Shown one piece after another: positions 7,484-15,500 of a stretch of 20,033 nt of DNA (the first letter of the stretch is position 1; each line of letters starts with the position of its first letter). Origin of the DNA: an uncultured Prevotella sp. (GTDB taxonomy: Bacteria > Bacteroidota > Bacteroidia > Bacteroidales > Bacteroidaceae); NCBI GenBank assembly GCA_900542795.1, contig UQPD01000030.1, positions 1 to 20,033 of the forward strand, given 5' to 3'. Both the position numbers and the translations under genes were made by a program. Under the pieces are notes generated by a model that saw nothing but the letters and a program-made list of their open reading frames with translations, was not told the DNA's origin and searched no databases.

Positions 7484-8032
7484 ATGCCACAATATAACAC
7501 CACTGAAGAATTTGAAAAGGTGCTGCATGACTGCCGCGAAATCTTTGTAAAAAAGTTGCACGACTATGGTACCGCATGGCGTGTTATGCGCCCCGAAACT
7601 GTAACAGACCAACTCTACATAAAGGCTGCACGCATTCGCAGCTTACAAATGAAGGGCTGCGCAATGGTTGACGAGGGGATAGTACCCGAATTTATTGCCA
7701 TCGTAAACTATAGCATCATCGCCTTGATTCAATTAGACAAAGGTGTGGCAAATGCTGAAGACATTAACGTGGAAGAGGCAACCGAACTCTACGATAAGCA
7801 TGCCCAAGAAGCCCTTGAGTTGATGCTAAAAAAGAATCACGACTATGACGAGGCATGGCGTGGCATGTTGGTAAGTTCGTATGCCGACTTAATCTTTATG
7901 AAGATTTTCCGCACCAAACAAATTGAAGCACTCAACGGAGAAACGCTGATTAGCGAGGGTGTGGCAGCTAACTACATGGACATGATGAACTATGCCGTAT
8001 TTGGCTTGATAAAACTGACCCTTGAAAAGTAA
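7484..8032 (+). CDS. DUF1599 (nucleotide modification associated domain 1) protein with two repeats
   Basis: A soluble 182-residue protein made of two DUF1599 units in tandem. The first covers about residues 8-87 and the second about 101-180, offset 93-94 residues. Matching pairs are KKLHDYGTAWR (23-33) with KKNHDYDEAWR (116-126), and VDEGIVPEFIAIVNYSIIALI (62-82) with ISEGVAANYMDMMNYAVFGLI (156-176), each with conserved HDY, AWR, EG and NY. The domain is also called nucleotide modification associated domain 1, but no reaction has been assigned to this Bacteroidales form as far as I know. The start at 7484 follows a promoter by about 28 bases; the earlier ATG at 7328 lies upstream of that promoter. 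The last 11 bases overlap the next gene, suggesting translational coupling. Confidence 0.85.
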   Translation: MPQYNTTEEFEKVLHDCREIFVKKLHDYGTAWRVMRPETVTDQLYIKAARIRSLQMKGCAMVDEGIVPEFIAIVNYSIIALIQLDKGVANAEDINVEEATELYDKHAQEALELMLKKNHDYDEAWRGMLVSSYADLIFMKIFRTKQIEALNGETLISEGVAANYMDMMNYAVFGLIKLTLEK

Positions 8033-9956
8033 GCTTTTTACATACACAACACGCACGCTGAGCATTCTCTGTCGCATCTTGCTCTGTGCCACTTTCATCT
8101 TCTCAGGTTTTGTGAAGGTGGCAGACCCTATGGGCATGACGCATAAGTTACACGCTTATGCCATTGCGTTGAATTTGCCCTACAGCCAATCCATGCTCTT
8201 GCTTGAGTTTTTGGCATGTGCCTTAGGCACGATTGAGTTTGTGTTGGGTGTGTATTTACTATTGGGAGTTCATCGCCGATGGACATCGCGCATCACGGCA
8301 GCCTTTATGCTCGTATTCACAGCGCTGACGGCATGGATATATATAGACAACCCTGTGCCCGATTGTGGTTGCTTTGGCGATGCTTTTATTTTAACCAATG
8401 GGCAAACATTGCTCAAAAACCTCGTGCTGTTAGCTGCAGCCCTTTTCCTATTCTATAAGCCTACACGCATTCATCGTCTCATCTCCACACGCAATTCGTG
8501 GGTCATATCCATCTACTCTTGGGTTTACGCCATCGTTTTGGCTGTATATACTTTACACTATCTGCCTGTAATTGATTTTTCGGCTTACACCAAAGGGGCT
8601 GATATCCGCGGTGCACTCAATGGTGAGATAACAGGACGGAAAGCCGAAAAGTTACTCAACTTTTATTTAGCTGATGCACGTACTGACGAAGATGTTACAC
8701 TCGACATTCTGAATGATCGGGGCTACACTTTTTTATTAACAGCAGCTAACGTACAAGAAGCCGATGACGGCTGTTGCGACCGCATCAATGACCTCTACGA
8801 CTACTGCCACGACCATGGCTATAAATTTTATATGGCAACAGGGTCAACAGGTAAGGAAGTAACTGACTGGATAGACCGCACAGGAGCCGCCTACCCTATT
8901 CTGTATGCTGAGGACACAGAGCTAAACACCATGGTGCGCTCTAACCCGGGGTTGCTTTTGTTACACGATGGTAAGGTTGCCGACAAATGGAGCAATAACA
9001 ATCTGCCCGAAGTGGACAATAATAATACTACCCTTAACGATGTTACGCACCACCCCATCGCACATCCCGTAACTATGTTGCTACTATGGTTCGTGGTGCC
9101 CTTGTTGCTCATTGTGGGACTCGATTCCCTTTGGATTGGACATAAATTTTATAAACATCATATATACGTTAAACGTTTTAAACTCAAAAAAATCATGAGA
9201 AAGAAAATCGTTGCAGGTAACTGGAAAATGAACAAGAACCTGCAGGAAGGCGTTGCCCTTGCTAAGGAATTGAACGAAGTGCTCACAGCTGACAAGCCCA
9301 ACTGCGGTGTAATTATCTGCACTCCTTTCATCCACCTCGCTTCAGTAGCAAACATCATCGATGCTAACATTATTGGCTTGGGTGCTGAAAACTGCGCTGA
9401 CAAGGTAAGCGGTGCCTACACTGGTGAAGTTTCTGCCGAAATGGTAAAGAGCACTGGTGCAAACTACGTAATCCTCGGTCACAGCGAACGTCGTGCTTAC
9501 TACAACGAAACTCCCGAGATTTTGAAGGAGAAGGTTAACTTGGCTTTGGCTAACAACCTCGACGTTATCTTCTGCATCGGTGAAGTACTTGAAGATCGCG
9601 AAGCTGGCAAGCAGAACGAAGTGGTTAAGGCTCAGCTCGAAGGTTCACTCTTCGACCTTACTGCCGAACAATTCTCACACATCATTTTGGCTTACGAACC
9701 CGTTTGGGCTATCGGTACAGGTAAGACTGCTACTGCTGACCAGGCTGAAGAAATGCATGCTTTCATCCGTCAGACCATCGCTGACAAGTTCGGTGCTGAG
9801 GCTGCTGAAAATGTTTCTATCCTCTATGGTGGTAGCTGCAAGCCCTCTAACGCTAAGGAAATCTTCTCTAAGGTTAACGTTGATGGTGGCTTGATTGGTG
9901 GCGCTGCTTTGAAGGCTGCTGATTTCAAGGGTATTATTGATGCTTGGAAGGCTTAA
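8022..9956 (+). CDS. DoxX/MauE-like membrane protein fused in frame to triosephosphate isomerase
   Basis: One frame of 644 codons. Residues 1-391 are a Bacteroidales DoxX/MauE-like protein: an opening SILCRILLCATFIFSGFVKVADP, about five membrane helices up to residue 180, and a DCGCFGD motif (114-120) as in MauE-type proteins. A soluble domain (about 185-345) follows, with CC at 251-252 and a thioredoxin-like end SNPGLLLLHDGKVADKW. A last helix (about 350-371) and a basic tail complete this part. Residue 392 is the normal tpiA start and residues 392-644 are complete TPI. The start is TTG at 8022, inside the end of the DUF1599 gene; no ATG lies earlier than codon 37, which is beyond the first helix. 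Positive charges after the last helix would put TPI in the cytosol. Either a real fusion or two proteins; see the junction entry. Confidence 0.75.
   Translation: MKSKLFTYTTRTLSILCRILLCATFIFSGFVKVADPMGMTHKLHAYAIALNLPYSQSMLLLEFLACALGTIEFVLGVYLLLGVHRRWTSRITAAFMLVFTALTAWIYIDNPVPDCGCFGDAFILTNGQTLLKNLVLLAAALFLFYKPTRIHRLISTRNSWVISIYSWVYAIVLAVYTLHYLPVIDFSAYTKGADIRGALNGEITGRKAEKLLNFYLADARTDEDVTLDILNDRGYTFLLTAANVQEADDGCCDRINDLYDYCHDHGYKFYMATGSTGKEVTDWIDRTGAAYPILYAEDTELNTMVRSNPGLLLLHDGKVADKWSNNNLPEVDNNNTTLNDVTHHPIAHPVTMLLLWFVVPLLLIVGLDSLWIGHKFYKHHIYVKRFKLKKIMRKKIVAGNWKMNKNLQEGVALAKELNEVLTADKPNCGVIICTPFIHLASVANIIDANIIGLGAENCADKVSGAYTGEVSAEMVKSTGANYVILGHSERRAYYNETPEILKEKVNLALANNLDVIFCIGEVLEDREAGKQNEVVKAQLEGSLFDLTAEQFSHIILAYEPVWAIGTGKTATADQAEEMHAFIRQTIADKFGAEAAENVSILYGGSCKPSNAKEIFSKVNVDGGLIGGAALKAADFKGIIDAWKA
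9186..9198 (+). other. A7 run and ATGA overlap at the doxX-tpiA junction
   Basis: Seven A (9186-9192) precede TC and ATGA. In the open frame the codons are AAA AAA ATC ATG, so the membrane protein runs straight into TPI. If one A is lost or skipped, the reading becomes AAA AAA TCA TGA, ending the membrane protein at 9196-9198 on a stop that overlaps the tpiA ATG (9195-9197). The run could be a slippage site or a homopolymer error in the assembly; the sequence does not decide. Confidence 0.5.
9195..9956 (+). CDS. tpiA: Triosephosphate isomerase
   Basis: Glycolytic and gluconeogenic enzyme interconverting dihydroxyacetone phosphate and glyceraldehyde 3-phosphate in the cytosol. From ATG 9195 it is 253 residues, the normal size. 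Substrate-binding N9 and K11 (GNWKMN), catalytic H96 (ILGHSERR), catalytic base E168 in AYEPVWAIGTG with the flexible loop behind it, and the phosphate-binding YGGS (211-214) and GGLIGGAAL are all intact. Codon use shifts sharply at this point to a restricted set (GCT, AAC, AAG, GGT, CTC), as expected of a highly expressed gene and unlike the preceding frame. That shift, the canonical MRKKIVAGNWKMN opening and the A-rich leader argue that translation starts here at least part of the time, even though the upstream frame has no stop. Confidence 0.95.
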   Translation: MRKKIVAGNWKMNKNLQEGVALAKELNEVLTADKPNCGVIICTPFIHLASVANIIDANIIGLGAENCADKVSGAYTGEVSAEMVKSTGANYVILGHSERRAYYNETPEILKEKVNLALANNLDVIFCIGEVLEDREAGKQNEVVKAQLEGSLFDLTAEQFSHIILAYEPVWAIGTGKTATADQAEEMHAFIRQTIADKFGAEAAENVSILYGGSCKPSNAKEIFSKVNVDGGLIGGAALKAADFKGIIDAWKA

Positions 9957-10022
9957 ACCTTTGAGCTACTAAGGGATTCTTAAAAGCTACCCAAAGGTAA
10001 TTCTAAAATCCCCCCTTTAACT

Positions 10023-10069
10023 TAGTGTAAATGTGTGGCATTGCTACGCTACGCTACACATTTACACTA
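10023..10069. repeat. Long stem-loop downstream of tpiA
   Basis: A perfect 14-bp inverted repeat, TAGTGTAAATGTGT (10023-10036) and ACACATTTACACTA (10056-10069), extends inward by one G-U and two G-C pairs. That leaves a 13-base loop. The region 10043-10057 is GCTAC repeated three times. It lies between tpiA and the SPOR gene. No U-tract follows on either strand, so it may be a structured 3' end or a weak bidirectional terminator. A shorter inverted repeat (ACCTTTG at 9957-9963, CAAAGGT at 9992-9998) directly follows the tpiA stop. Confidence 0.6.
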
Positions 10070-10105
10070 TCTTAAACTATAGAAGTTTCACTGAATAAAA
10101 ACCTC

Positions 10106-10765
10106 ATGAAAGCTTTAATCTTATTTGTCTTTGCTTCTTTACTTACTTTTCAACTCCACGCACAGAAAACTTATACCGAAAAACTACGCCAAAACGAAGC
10201 TGGTAAAGGCTCCGTAATCATTAACCACTCACCCGAAATTGACAATGTGGTTAACTATGGCAACAAGAAAAAAAGCAGCACAACTGCTACACCCGTTGCA
10301 CACAACACCCCCAAGACGCAAACCGACAAACACACAGAAAGCACTCCCACTCCACACACAACAAACACGAACAAAACGGAGCACGAGCACAAAGAGGGTA
10401 AGACAAATACTGAAGCCTCGCACACTGCTACAAAGTTGCACACCAACAACGCTGCTTCAACACGTAGCAATGGCAAGCACTACACCTCGCGTGTACGACA
10501 CAAAGCACGTGGCTTCCGCATTTGCATCTTTACAGGTGGCAACACACGCGCCGACAAGATGAAAGCCATTGAAATGGGTAACAAATGCCGACAACTCTTC
10601 AGAGAATTGGCTGTATATCCCAGTTTTGAGGCACCACGCTGGGTAACACATGTTGGTGATTTCAAAACACGACAAGAGGCTCAAAAATACGTTACACGCA
10701 TTCGCCGTGCTCGCTTCACATACGAAACGCGCATTGTGGCAAGTGAGGTGAATGTACCCTACTAA
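10106..10765 (+). CDS. Secreted SPOR-domain protein
   Basis: Envelope protein of 219 residues. A signal peptide covers about residues 1-19 (LILFVFASLLTFQLHA, then QKTY). A low-complexity linker rich in Thr, His, Lys and Asn (about 54-128) leads to a C-terminal SPOR domain (about 136-213). The domain is recognisable from GFRICIFTGGNTRADKMKA, FRELAVYPSFEAPRWVTHVGDF and TRQEAQKYVTRIRR, the usual alternation of strand, helix, strand. SPOR domains bind peptidoglycan lacking stem peptides, typically at division sites, so a periplasmic wall-binding role is likely. The gene lies between tpiA and folE; I recall the same order in other Bacteroidales, though the functions are unrelated. No lipoprotein cysteine was seen after the signal. 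Confidence 0.9.
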   Translation: MKALILFVFASLLTFQLHAQKTYTEKLRQNEAGKGSVIINHSPEIDNVVNYGNKKKSSTTATPVAHNTPKTQTDKHTESTPTPHTTNTNKTEHEHKEGKTNTEASHTATKLHTNNAASTRSNGKHYTSRVRHKARGFRICIFTGGNTRADKMKAIEMGNKCRQLFRELAVYPSFEAPRWVTHVGDFKTRQEAQKYVTRIRRARFTYETRIVASEVNVPY

Positions 10766-10827
10766 TTATATATAGAACGAACATACGTGCCCTACTCCCA
10801 TTAAGTAGAAAGAGATAAGGTGTGTTT

Positions 10828-11013
10828 TAAGTAGGTTTTCAAAATTATTTTATACAATCAGTACGTGTTATTTTCGCATTGAAAGCACGTTCTCGGGCGC
10901 ATCTGTTTCCCTCGTTCTCAGTCACATAGCCCGCTATGCTCCTTCATCCGAGGAAAACAGCTGCATCCCGATAACGCACTTTCAATGTAAAAATAATTTC
11001 GAACACCTACTTA
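10828..11013. repeat. 186-bp imperfect palindrome, candidate dispersed repeat element
   Basis: The ends, TAAGTAGG...AAATTATTTT at 10828-10851 and its reverse complement at 10990-11013, match at 22 of 24 bases. Inside, a second pair of arms reads CATTGAAAG..CGTT.TCGGG and CTGTTT.CCTCG on the left (about 10879-10916) and reverse-complemented on the right (about 10949-10987). These arms match at roughly four of five bases, and the left arm has about 24 extra bases between the two blocks. The centre holds a small palindrome CATAGCCCGCTATG (10925-10938). No ORF is seen. It fills most of the 295-base gap between the SPOR gene and folE. It resembles a palindromic intergenic repeat or short MITE-like element; no copy elsewhere in this window was found. 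Confidence 0.65.
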
Positions 11014-11060
11014 TACTTACCCCTTGATACTTACTCTTTAAGGTATAACAACACTCAAAA

Positions 11061-11630
11061 ATGGAAACAGACAAACTTGAACAACTGCAACATCACTATC
11101 ACGAGATACTGAAATTGTTGGGCGAAGACGCTGAACGCGAAGGCTTGGTAAAAACTCCTTTGCGTGTAGCCAAGGCTATGCAGACCTTAACCCGCGGTTA
11201 CGAAATGAACCCTCAAGCTGTGCTAAACTCAGCTAAGTTTAGCGAACCTTACAACCAAATGGTGATTGTGAAGGATATACACTTCTACTCGCTCTGCGAA
11301 CACCACATGCTCCCTTTTTACGGCAAGGTTCACGTAGCTTACATTCCTAACGGCTATATCACGGGACTCTCTAAAATAGCCCGTGTGGTAGATATCTTCT
11401 CACACCGTTTGCAGGTGCAAGAGCGCATGACGAAGCAGATAAAAGACTGTATCAACGAAGCGCTCTCGCCCTTAGGCGTAATGGTTGTGGTTGAAGCCAA
11501 ACACATGTGCATGCAGATGCGCGGTGTTGAAAAGGATAACTCTGTTACCATGACTTCGGACTTTTGCGGTGCTTTTGAACAGGCTAAAACACGTGCTGAG
11601 TTTTTGCAGCTTATTGGCAAACAGGGGTAA
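11061..11630 (+). CDS. folE: GTP cyclohydrolase I
   Basis: Converts GTP to 7,8-dihydroneopterin triphosphate, the first step of tetrahydrofolate synthesis (also feeding queuosine-type pathways). The 189-residue protein has the zinc ligands C79 and H82 in SLCEHHMLPFYGK and C150 in AKHMCMQMRGV. It also has the GTP-binding EREGLVKTPLRVAKAM opening and the C-terminal TSDFCGAF. The length is normal for type IA enzymes with a short N-terminus. The start ATG at 11061 follows the A-rich CACTCAAAA. It lies 47 bases downstream of the palindromic element, and no standard -7 box was recognised in between. Confidence 0.97.
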   Translation: METDKLEQLQHHYHEILKLLGEDAEREGLVKTPLRVAKAMQTLTRGYEMNPQAVLNSAKFSEPYNQMVIVKDIHFYSLCEHHMLPFYGKVHVAYIPNGYITGLSKIARVVDIFSHRLQVQERMTKQIKDCINEALSPLGVMVVVEAKHMCMQMRGVEKDNSVTMTSDFCGAFEQAKTRAEFLQLIGKQG

Positions 11631-11637
11631 CAACACG

Positions 11638-11706
11638 AGGTGCCACTGATAAGGTAATGTGCCGACACACGGACTAACTTGATTATCTGCGGCACCTTCG
11701 CATTTT
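11638..11706 (+). terminator. Probable terminator after folE
   Basis: Arms AGGTGCCACTGATAA (11638-11652) and TTATCTGCGGCACCT (11683-11697) pair with two mismatches in 15. They are followed by TCGCATTTTT (T-run 11702-11706). The stem begins eight bases after the folE stop. The 30-base loop is long for an intrinsic terminator, so this is a probable call. Confidence 0.5.
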
Positions 11707-11744
11707 TAAGGTTAAAAAAATGCTGCACTTTAAAGCGAAGCATT

Positions 11745-11753
11745 CCCCCCCCC
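11745..11753. repeat. C9 homopolymer upstream of ruvA
   Basis: Nine consecutive C on the plus strand, about 80 bases before the ruvA start, in an otherwise AT-rich spacer. Such tracts can vary in length by slippage. It is in no reading frame I would call coding, so any effect would be on transcription or on nothing. Confidence 0.6.
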
Positions 11754-11832
11754 TTTCTGAAAAACAGCATAAAAAAAATCCTCACACATCCACACAATAA
11801 TATTCACGACTCTTCGTTATACACAATAGAAT

Positions 11833-12438
11833 ATGATTGAATACATCAGAGGCATCGTTGACGAACTGACACCCACCCAAGCCATTATAGAGGCTAAATC
11901 GGGTGTAGGCTATGCACTGAGCATCTCGCTCAACACCTACACAGCCATTCAAAACAAAAACGAAGTTAGACTCTTTGTTTATGAAGTGATACGCGAAGAT
12001 GCCTACCTACTCTTTGGATTTGCCACACGCACAGAGCGCGAACTCTTTGAATTACTCATCAGCATATCGGGTGTAGGTGGACAAACTGCACGTATGATTC
12101 TTTCGGCCTTCACGCCAGCTGATTTAGCTAATATCGTTCAAAGTGAGGACGTTCGTTCACTTAAAAGCGTAAAAGGAATTGGTCCGAAAGCCGCCCAACG
12201 TATCATTGTGGAACTTAAGGACAAGATGGCAAACTTTATGGGTTCGGGCACTGCAAGTCAGACTGCCGAAGGTGCGAATGTTACGGTATCTTCACCTGTT
12301 GTTGATGAAGCTGTACAAGCATTAGCCGTATTAGGTTTTTCGCCCGCTCCCACCCAAAAAGTGGTTATGCAAATTGTGAAAGACGATCCTTCAATTCCCG
12401 TTGAAGGCATTATCAAAAAAGCCTTGAAAATGCTTTAA
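11833..12438 (+). CDS. ruvA: Holliday junction branch migration protein RuvA
   Basis: DNA-binding subunit of the RuvAB complex; it holds four-way junctions while RuvB drives branch migration. The 201-residue protein has the three expected domains. There is an N-terminal OB-fold (about 1-65, MIEYIRGIVDEL to EDAYLLFGF), a double helix-hairpin-helix domain with SGVGGQTA (79-86) and KGIGPKAAQRI (114-124), and a C-terminal RuvB-contacting domain (about 153-201, VVDEAVQALAVLGFS). A flexible Gly/Ser/Ala linker (137-152) joins the last two. The ATG at 11833 is preceded by AATAGA. Placement before the sprA gene is an arrangement I recall from other Bacteroidetes. Confidence 0.97.
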   Translation: MIEYIRGIVDELTPTQAIIEAKSGVGYALSISLNTYTAIQNKNEVRLFVYEVIREDAYLLFGFATRTERELFELLISISGVGGQTARMILSAFTPADLANIVQSEDVRSLKSVKGIGPKAAQRIIVELKDKMANFMGSGTASQTAEGANVTVSSPVVDEAVQALAVLGFSPAPTQKVVMQIVKDDPSIPVEGIIKKALKML

Positions 12439-12513
12439 AGGTAAATTCATACTCCTATAAGGGTGGTTCTGTATTTGCTTTAAGACAGGTTCTTTAAAAA
12501 AAAAACCGATAAC

Positions 12514-12541
12514 TGATACTTCAATCATTCCATAAGTATCA
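12514..12541. repeat. 8-bp dyad upstream of sprA
   Basis: TGATACTT (12514-12521) and AAGTATCA (12534-12541) form a perfect inverted repeat with a 12-base loop, 26 bases before the sprA start. An A10 run (12496-12505) lies just upstream. This could be an operator or a leader hairpin. The same TGATACTT also occurs once upstream of folE (11025-11032), without a partner. Confidence 0.4.
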
Positions 12542-12566
12542 ACCCACATAAACTAATTAGTAACTG

Positions 12567-15500
12567 TTGAAACATACGTTCTACATATTGCTGCTTGTAT
12601 TAGCCTCTGCGAGCATTGGGGCTGGTCAGGCGGCTTTTATGCACTTTAATACTACGAAGCCGACCACCGAGGCGCAAGAGAGCCATGGCACCCACATGTA
12701 CCCTACTCAAGCCCCGTTGTTGTCGGACAATGACACGTTGCCTAAAGTTAAAAAAACATCTTTCACCACATGGGCTGACACAGCACGCGGTCCTATTGAC
12801 CTTCGCGACCCTCAAAACCTAAAAACCGAGGCTGAATACGATGACCAAACAGGCAGCTACCGTTGGGGACGCAAATTAGGTGACGAGTTTCTTGACACTC
12901 CTTTCTCTATGTCGTGGGAGGAATATCAAAACCTCATGATGCGTCGCTCTATAGCCAATTATTATCGTGCAAAGAATGCTGAGGAATTTAAAAAACAAGG
13001 TAAAGAAAAGTTTGATTTTACGGACATGCACTTTGACTTAGGTCCTATGAACAAAGTGTTTGGCCCTGGTGGTGTGCGCATTAAAACGCAAGGTTCGGCA
13101 GAGCTAAAAATTGGTGCTAACACTCGTTTCACAGACAACCCAAGTCTTTCAGAGCGCAACCGCAAAGTTTTTGGCTTTGACTTTGATGAAAAAATTAACC
13201 TGAGCCTCAACGGAAAAGTGGGCGACAAGGTAAACATGGACTTTAACTATAACTCTGAAGCTACCTTCGACTTTGACACACAGAGTTTGAAGTTGCGCTA
13301 CGAGGGCAAAGAAGATGAAATTATCAAACTCGTTGAAGCGGGTAATGTGAGCATGCCTACCAACTCATCGTTGGTGCGTGGTGCGTCTTCACTCTTTGGT
13401 GTGCGCACCGACATGCAGTTTGGTAAACTCAAGCTTTCGACCGTTGTTGCACAAAAGAAATCGTCTTCGTCATCCGTTAGTTCAAAAGGCGGTTCACAAC
13501 TCACGAGTTTTGAATTCTCGGCAGATGCCTACGACGAGAATCGTCATTTCTTTCTTTCACACTACTTCCGCGACCATTACGACGACAACATGCGTCAGTT
13601 GCCCAACATTACATCGGGCATCACCATCAACCGTATCGAAGTGTGGGTGACCAACAAAACAGGTGCCACAAACGATACGCGCAACATTGTGGGCTTTACA
13701 GACTTAGGCGAATATAGCCACATAGCCAACGATATGTGGTCGCCTGCTAAAGATGTTAATCCTACCAACAACTCTAACACGCTCTATATGGCGCTGACTA
13801 ACGACCTCGTGGCAGCACGTAACATCTCGGCAACCACGCCTACGCTCGATGCAGCAGGGCTTGTTGGGGGCAGTGATTACGAAAAGTTAGAGTCAGCACG
13901 CAAACTCTCAAGTTCTGAATATAACGTAAACGCTGCCTTAGGCTACATCTCACTAAAACAAACTCTGCAGACCGACCAAGTTTTGGCAGTGGCATACGAA
14001 TACACCTACAAAGGACAAACCTATCAAGTAGGTGAATTCTCGTCAGACCACAAAGATAACAAAGAGGCTCTCTATGTAAAAACTCTAAAGAATACTGCCT
14101 GCACCCCCACCATGGGGAATTGGGACTTGATGATGAAAAACGTCTACGCATTGGGAGCTACTTCTGTGCAGAAAGATAAGTTTAAGTTAGACATTAAAAT
14201 ATTGTCTGACACAACAGGCGTATACCTAAGCTACATCCCCGATCCCAGTATCAAGGACAAAAAAATACTTACACTTGTAGGACTCGACCGTTTAGACAAC
14301 AATAACAAAATTGGTGCTAACGGTGTGTTCGACTATGTAGAAGGCTACACCATCGATGCTTCGAGTGGTCGCGTATTCTTCCCCGTAGTCGAACCTTTTG
14401 GCACATCTTTAGCCAAGAGTATCAACAACAAAGCTATTTCTGATAAATACGTATTTCAAGAACTCTACGACTCAACCCGAACCATCGCCAAGCAGATTGC
14501 CGAACGCAACAAATTTTTAATTACTGGTCAATATAAAGCCACACGCAACGATGAGATTCAACTGAACGCCATGAATATTCCGCGCGGTTCGGTTGTTGTA
14601 ACTGCTGGTGGACAATTGCTGACAGAAGGCTCTGACTATACAGTGGATTATAACTCAGGTGTTGTACGTATTCTTAACAAGAGCATTTTGGATGCAGGTA
14701 CTAACGTAAATGTAAGTTTGGAGAGCAATACCGACTATGGCATGCAGCGCAAAACCATGTTCGGCATGAATTTTCAATATGACTTCTCCAAGGACTTTCA
14801 AATGGGTGGTACGTTTATGCACTTGGGCGAAAAACCTCTAACCACTAAAGTGGCAATGGGTTCAGAGCCGCTCAACAATACCTTGTGGGGACTCAATTTA
14901 TCGTGGAAAAAACAAAGCCAGCGTCTTACCGATTGGATTGACAAACTCCCACTTATTCATGCCACAGCTCCTTCAAGCATCAACTTCTCAGCCGAATTTG
15001 CCCAACTCGTAGCAGGCAAGAGTCGCGGTGCACAAGGTAACGCATCTTATATCGATGACTTTGAAAACTCAAAGAGTGAAATAGACATTTCCAATCCCCA
15101 AGAGTGGAACCTCTCGAGTGTGCCTTCCATGTTCCCAGAGTCTAAATATAGCAATGACGTGCGCTATGGGTACAACCGCGCCTTGTTGGCATGGTACTAC
15201 ATCGACCCGCTCTTTACACGTCGTTCATCAAGTTTAACTCCCAGCCACATCAAAAACGATTTGGCGCAACTCTCCGACCCCGATGTTCGTGAGATTTACA
15301 AGAGTGAGCTTTTCCCAAACAAGAGTGTAAATATGCAAGAGTCTAACACGCTGAATGTGTTAAACCTTGCCTTTTACCCCAACGAACGTGGTCCGTACAA
15401 CCTCGACCCCTCACTCGATGCCAACGGCCGTTTGCTCAACCCAAGCCAACGTTGGGGCGGTATGATGCGCAAACTTGAGACCTCCGACTTTGAAGCAGCC

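Noticed and set aside
9957..9998. Short inverted repeat after tpiA as its terminator
   Set aside because: Seven-base arms with a 28-base loop and no U-tract; mentioned with the stronger stem downstream but not called separately.
11354..11797. Minus-strand frame of 147 codons opposite folE
   Set aside because: It is antisense to a certain gene, crosses the terminator-like stem and shows no recognisable protein family.
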